NCBI GenBank assembly: GCA_044339595.1
Contig: JBIIVF010000103.1
Span: 1 to 8,564, forward strand
Length of the DNA stretch: 8,564 nt
Source of the DNA: CAZTGZ01 sp044339595
GTDB taxonomy: Bacteria; Bacteroidota; Bacteroidia; NS11-12g; UBA9320
Direction: 5' to 3'
Shown here: positions 5,905 through 8,564 of the stretch, one piece after another
Position numbering within the stretch: the first letter of the stretch is position 1
Layout: the number at the start of each line of letters is the position of its first letter
The notes under the pieces: generated by a model
The model's database searches: none
What the model was told of the DNA's origin: nothing
What the model saw: the letters and a program-made list of their open reading frames with translations, nothing else
Translations under genes and position numbers: made by a program

Positions 5905-7371
5905 ATGAAAAGAATGAAGAAAATCGCAGGAATTTTAACGATTGCCCTTGTAGGCGCACTCATGGCTTTGGGCATCAACAAGCTATTTGAAAGGAATGAA
6001 TCACGTTCATTAGAAGACATGCAAAACAACGGTTGGTTTGCCAGCAGAAAAATTAATCTCGATCAAACCGGGATTGACTTTGTGGCAGTGAGTGAACTGT
6101 CTACTCCGGCTGTAGTGCACATCAAAACAACCATGTCAAGAGGTACCACCTCTAAACAGGCACCCGAAGGTTTCTTTGATCCGTTTGAATTTTTTCAAGA
6201 TCCCGGAATGCGAAACATGCCACAGGAAGCAACCGGTTCGGGAGTCATCATCACTCCGGATGGCTATATCGCAACCAATAACCACGTGATTGAAAATGCA
6301 ACCAAAATTGAGGTAGTTTTGAACGATAAGCGCACTTATGAAGCAGAACTTGTGGGGAGGGATCCTGAAACAGATTTAGCACTTTTGAAAATTACAGAGA
6401 GCAAATTGTCATTTTTAAAGTTTGGCAATTCTGATATTTTAAAAGTTGGAGAATGGGTCGTTGCCGTGGGCAATCCATTTAATTTGACCAGCACAGTAAC
6501 GGCAGGTATTGTAAGTGCCAAGGGTAGAAACATCAATTTGTTGCGTCAAAATACTGAATGGGCCATTGAAAACTTTATTCAGACCGATGCGGCTGTTAAT
6601 CCCGGAAACAGTGGCGGGGCATTGGTGAATGTGAACGGTGAACTCGTAGGGATCAATACCGCCATCGCCTCACAAACAGGAAGTTTTTCCGGATATTCAT
6701 TTGCCATTCCTGTGAATATCGCCAAAAAAGTGTTGGATGATTTATTGAAGTACGGAGAAGTGAAACGAGCTGTTTTGGGGGTTAAAATTCAAGACCTGAC
6801 AGCTGAATTGGCCGATGAAAAAGGCATTAAGGAAATTAAAGGTGTTTACATTCCTGAAGTGGTCTCAGGCAGTGCCGCTGACAAAGGAGGCATCGAAAAG
6901 GGGGATGTGATTCTCAAAATTAACAATGTGGAGGTGAACAGTGCTTCCGATCTTCAAGAACAAATCAGCAAATATTATCCGGGCGACAAGGTGAATTTGA
7001 CGATCAATCGAGATAATAAAATCAGGCAAGCCGAAATTGTGCTGAGAAGCAAAGAAGGTAAAACCGAAATTGTGAAGGAATCATCCAAAGAAGAAGCTAT
7101 TTTGCATGGTGCTGCGTTCGAGAATTTAAGTCGAGATGAAAAGTTGCGCCTGAATATTCGAAATGGCGTGGTGCTGAAAAAACTCGGTAAAGGGGCATTC
7201 AAAGATGAAGGACTTGAGGAAGGATTTGTGATTACCAGCATAGACAAATCACCGGTCTATACTACCAAAGATATCCAAACCATGCTTAAAGATAAAGAAG
7301 GAGCGGTGCTGATCGAAGGGGTTATGCCTGATGGCAAAAAAGAAGCCTATGCGCTAAAATTGAAGAAATAG
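5905..7371 (+). CDS. htrA: HtrA/DegP-family periplasmic serine endoprotease (trypsin domain plus two PDZ domains)
   Basis: An envelope quality-control protease that degrades or holds misfolded periplasmic proteins. Numbered from ATG 5905 (488 residues), a basic N-terminus and hydrophobic segment at about 6-24 form a signal peptide or uncleaved membrane anchor. The S1C protease triad is complete: His127 (ATNNHVIENA), Asp157 (DPETDLALLKI) and Ser236 (NPGNSGGAL). PDZ1 spans roughly 289-381 and PDZ2 about 400-486, giving the DegP/DegQ two-PDZ layout. An in-frame TTG at 5848 would add 19 polar residues ahead of the signal sequence, an unlikely arrangement, so I use the ATG; ATG 5914 is also possible. 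It diverges from the sigma/anti-sigma pair and ends in an intrinsic terminator. Sigma-factor control of it is plausible but untested. All key residues are intact. Confidence 0.95.
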   Translation: MKRMKKIAGILTIALVGALMALGINKLFERNESRSLEDMQNNGWFASRKINLDQTGIDFVAVSELSTPAVVHIKTTMSRGTTSKQAPEGFFDPFEFFQDPGMRNMPQEATGSGVIITPDGYIATNNHVIENATKIEVVLNDKRTYEAELVGRDPETDLALLKITESKLSFLKFGNSDILKVGEWVVAVGNPFNLTSTVTAGIVSAKGRNINLLRQNTEWAIENFIQTDAAVNPGNSGGALVNVNGELVGINTAIASQTGSFSGYSFAIPVNIAKKVLDDLLKYGEVKRAVLGVKIQDLTAELADEKGIKEIKGVYIPEVVSGSAADKGGIEKGDVILKINNVEVNSASDLQEQISKYYPGDKVNLTINRDNKIRQAEIVLRSKEGKTEIVKESSKEEAILHGAAFENLSRDEKLRLNIRNGVVLKKLGKGAFKDEGLEEGFVITSIDKSPVYTTKDIQTMLKDKEGAVLIEGVMPDGKKEAYALKLKK

Positions 7372-7393
7372 TTTTGGCAATTCTGATAAGTAT

Positions 7394-7429
7394 TAAGCCG
7401 TCTGAGTAAATCGGGCGGCTTATTTTTTT
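7394..7429 (+). terminator. Rho-independent terminator of htrA
   Basis: TAAGCCGTCTG (7394-7404) pairs with CGGGCGGCTTA (7412-7422) in an 11-bp stem with two G-U pairs and a seven-base loop, followed by seven T residues (7423-7429) on the plus strand. It lies 22 bases after the htrA TAG. The opposite strand has no T-run after the hairpin, so it should stop only rightward transcription. The 3' arm and T-tract overlap the stop and last codons of convergent gldD. Confidence 0.9.
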
Positions 7430-8004
7430 AGCATTTGTCCTGAGAATTTCAGGCTTTTAATCATCTGCATTACATCCGCTTTTACAAAGTCAACCACCGG
7501 CATTACGCTGTCCCTTTCTGTATGATTGTTAAAATAAAAGGCTCCACGCATGTAATGATGCTTTTCATCACTGATGAAAAAATTAAAAGGGGTGGCTGTA
7601 TTTCCCGAAATGGTATAAAAAACGCCATTGTTTCCGAATGGGGTTGTCAACGCTGATTCATCAATTTCTTCTGCTTTGATAGTGTGTTTAAATACCAACT
7701 TATAAGCGTCTTCCATCATCGAATCGAGCTGATTTTTATCTTCAAAATATTTGTAACTCAGGTGCAGGGTTGCGTCAAATGAAGGGAAGAACAAATTGTA
7801 CCAACATTTTTGAGTATGATCTCCGGTATCGGCAATCATATGGCTGTACACGGGTTTGTCAAACTCAAAAGGACACTCATTTTTGAATGTTTCAAATTCT
7901 TTTTCAGGGAATTCTATTTTAGGATAACCATGAGGTTTTGGGGTATATTCGGCACAGGATGCCAATAAAACAAGGACAAATAGTTTAATCGATACTTTCA
8001 TCAT
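7420..8004 (-). CDS. gldD: Gliding motility lipoprotein GldD
   Basis: A Bacteroidota-specific envelope lipoprotein that in Flavobacterium johnsoniae is required for gliding and for type IX secretion; its biochemical role is not settled. From ATG 8004 (194 residues) it has a short hydrophobic signal ending in the lipobox LLASC with Cys17 as acylation site. Then come the family signatures YTPKPHGYPKIEFP (20-33), CPFEF (44-48), CWYNLFFPSFDATLHLSYK (67-85) and, later, HYMRGAFYFNN. Cys44 and Cys67 could form a disulfide. A second ATG at 8001 would give the same lipoprotein minus one residue. A GTG at 8037 would put eleven extra residues before the signal and is rejected. It overlaps the end of gldE by 17-20 bases, suggesting translational coupling. 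The recognition rests on these motifs plus the gldE neighbour. Confidence 0.93.
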   Translation of the reverse strand: MMKVSIKLFVLVLLASCAEYTPKPHGYPKIEFPEKEFETFKNECPFEFDKPVYSHMIADTGDHTQKCWYNLFFPSFDATLHLSYKYFEDKNQLDSMMEDAYKLVFKHTIKAEEIDESALTTPFGNNGVFYTISGNTATPFNFFISDEKHHYMRGAFYFNNHTERDSVMPVVDFVKADVMQMIKSLKFSGQMLKK

Positions 8005-8564
8005 TATTGTTTTCCTGAACCAACGAAGTTTTAACACGTATTATTCTGCGCTTGTCAGCGGCCTCCACTTCAAATGTAAGCTGCTTGAATGCCCCACGAT
8101 ATCCTCTGGGAGGAATTCTTTGTGCAATCTCCATGATCAGGCCACCCAACGTATCCGATTCACTTTTAACCTCTGCAAAATACTGATTGTCAAGGCTAAA
8201 TACTTTGCAAACGTCATTTAACGAAATTTTGCCTTCAAACAAAAAGGTATGCTCATCAATTTGAGAGTAGTTCTGTTCTTCATCATCAAACTCATCTTTA
8301 ATCTCACCAAAGATTTCTTCGAGTACGTCTTCCATGGTTACGATTCCCTGAGTACCGCCATATTCATCCACCACAATGGCGAGGTGTGTGCGTTTATCCT
8401 GAAAATCATTGAGTAAATCGTCAATCTTTTTAAATTCCGGAACAAAAAATGGAGGTCTCATCAACGATTGCCATTCGTGGTTACCGCCTTCATGAATGAA
8501 TGGAACCAAATCTTTGATATATAATATTCCTTTGATATCATCGAAGGTCTCGTCATAAACCGGC
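7985..8564 (-). CDS. gldE: GldE, CBS and CorC/HlyC domain membrane protein (5' part outside window)
   Basis: The C-terminal 192 residues of a CNNM/CorC-type protein. The visible part starts within a first CBS motif (PVYDETFDDIKGILYIKDL), continues through a second CBS motif (FKKIDDLLNDFQDKRTHLAIV, then DEYGGTQGIVTMEDVLEEI), and ends in a CorC_HlyC transporter-associated domain (about the last 90 residues: LFEGKISLNDV, DTLGGLIMEI, RIPPRGYRG). The N-terminal DUF21 membrane region expected for the family is beyond the right edge. CBS pairs bind adenine nucleotides, and CNNM/CorC relatives are implicated in Mg2+ or Co2+ efflux. In F. johnsoniae GldE is known from its linkage to gldD and its genetic interaction with gldB. 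The name is chosen over generic hemolysin/CorC because gldD overlaps its 3' end. Confidence 0.93.
   Translation of the reverse strand, partial: PVYDETFDDIKGILYIKDLVPFIHEGGNHEWQSLMRPPFFVPEFKKIDDLLNDFQDKRTHLAIVVDEYGGTQGIVTMEDVLEEIFGEIKDEFDDEEQNYSQIDEHTFLFEGKISLNDVCKVFSLDNQYFAEVKSESDTLGGLIMEIAQRIPPRGYRGAFKQLTFEVEAADKRRIIRVKTSLVQENNNDESID

Noticed and set aside
6975..7247. Minus-strand open frame of 90 codons rich in Ser and Leu
   Set aside because: Shadow of the HtrA PDZ region; the plus-strand frame is clearly the coding one.
7394..7422. Bidirectional terminator also serving gldD
   Set aside because: On the minus strand the hairpin is followed by mixed sequence, not a T-run.
8005..8037. Eleven-residue extension of GldD from a GTG start
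   Set aside because: It would place polar residues before an otherwise typical lipoprotein signal and deepen the gldE overlap to 53 bases.
1..8564. tRNA or rRNA genes, CRISPR arrays, insertion sequences, prophage or defence genes
   Set aside because: Nearly all sequence is accounted for by intact genes; no repeat arrays, transposase motifs or structured RNA were seen in the short gaps.

Overview
The window looks like chromosome from a Bacteroidota species, most likely of the Flavobacteriia. The strongest signs are gldD next to gldE (gliding and type IX secretion genes of that phylum), a cysteine-less membrane anti-sigma protein of the kind common there, AT-rich DNA, A-rich rather than Shine-Dalgarno leaders, and a miaB / sigma-54 activator neighbourhood that I recall from flavobacterial genomes. 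I identified no organism below class level. I see no mobile element, CRISPR array or RNA gene, and no gene-free stretch reaches 300 bases. The longest is the 142-base divergent spacer 5763-5904.

Minus-strand cluster, read from 5762 down to 1. Six genes are packed closely: an ECF-type RNA polymerase sigma factor (5193-5762), a one-pass membrane protein that is probably its anti-sigma partner (4202-5188), dapF for the last DAP epimerisation step before meso-diaminopimelate (3366-4181), the tRNA methylthiotransferase miaB (1876-3312), an unrecognised lipoprotein (1013-1879) and a sigma-54 activator with no sensory domain, cut by the left edge (1-1009). Gaps run from a 4-base overlap to 53 bases. 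The only roomy junction, dapF-miaB, carries a perfect TAnnTTTG box and a palindrome, so miaB and the genes after it may have their own promoter.

Plus strand, 5905-7371. A complete HtrA/DegP-family serine protease with two PDZ domains is transcribed divergently from the sigma factor gene and ends in a strong intrinsic terminator. Sigma factor, membrane anti-sigma and periplasmic protease side by side resemble the parts of an envelope-stress circuit such as RpoE-RseA-DegP of E. coli. That wiring is inferred from position only.

Minus strand, 7420-8564. The 3' part of gldE (CBS and CorC_HlyC domains) overlaps the start of gldD. gldD converges on htrA, and its last codons lie inside the htrA terminator.

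Most of the window is ordinary conserved chromosome. The points most worth a second look are the sigma/anti-sigma/htrA arrangement, the putative operator in the miaB promoter, the lipoprotein gene between miaB and the sigma-54 activator, and the gldD/terminator overlap.
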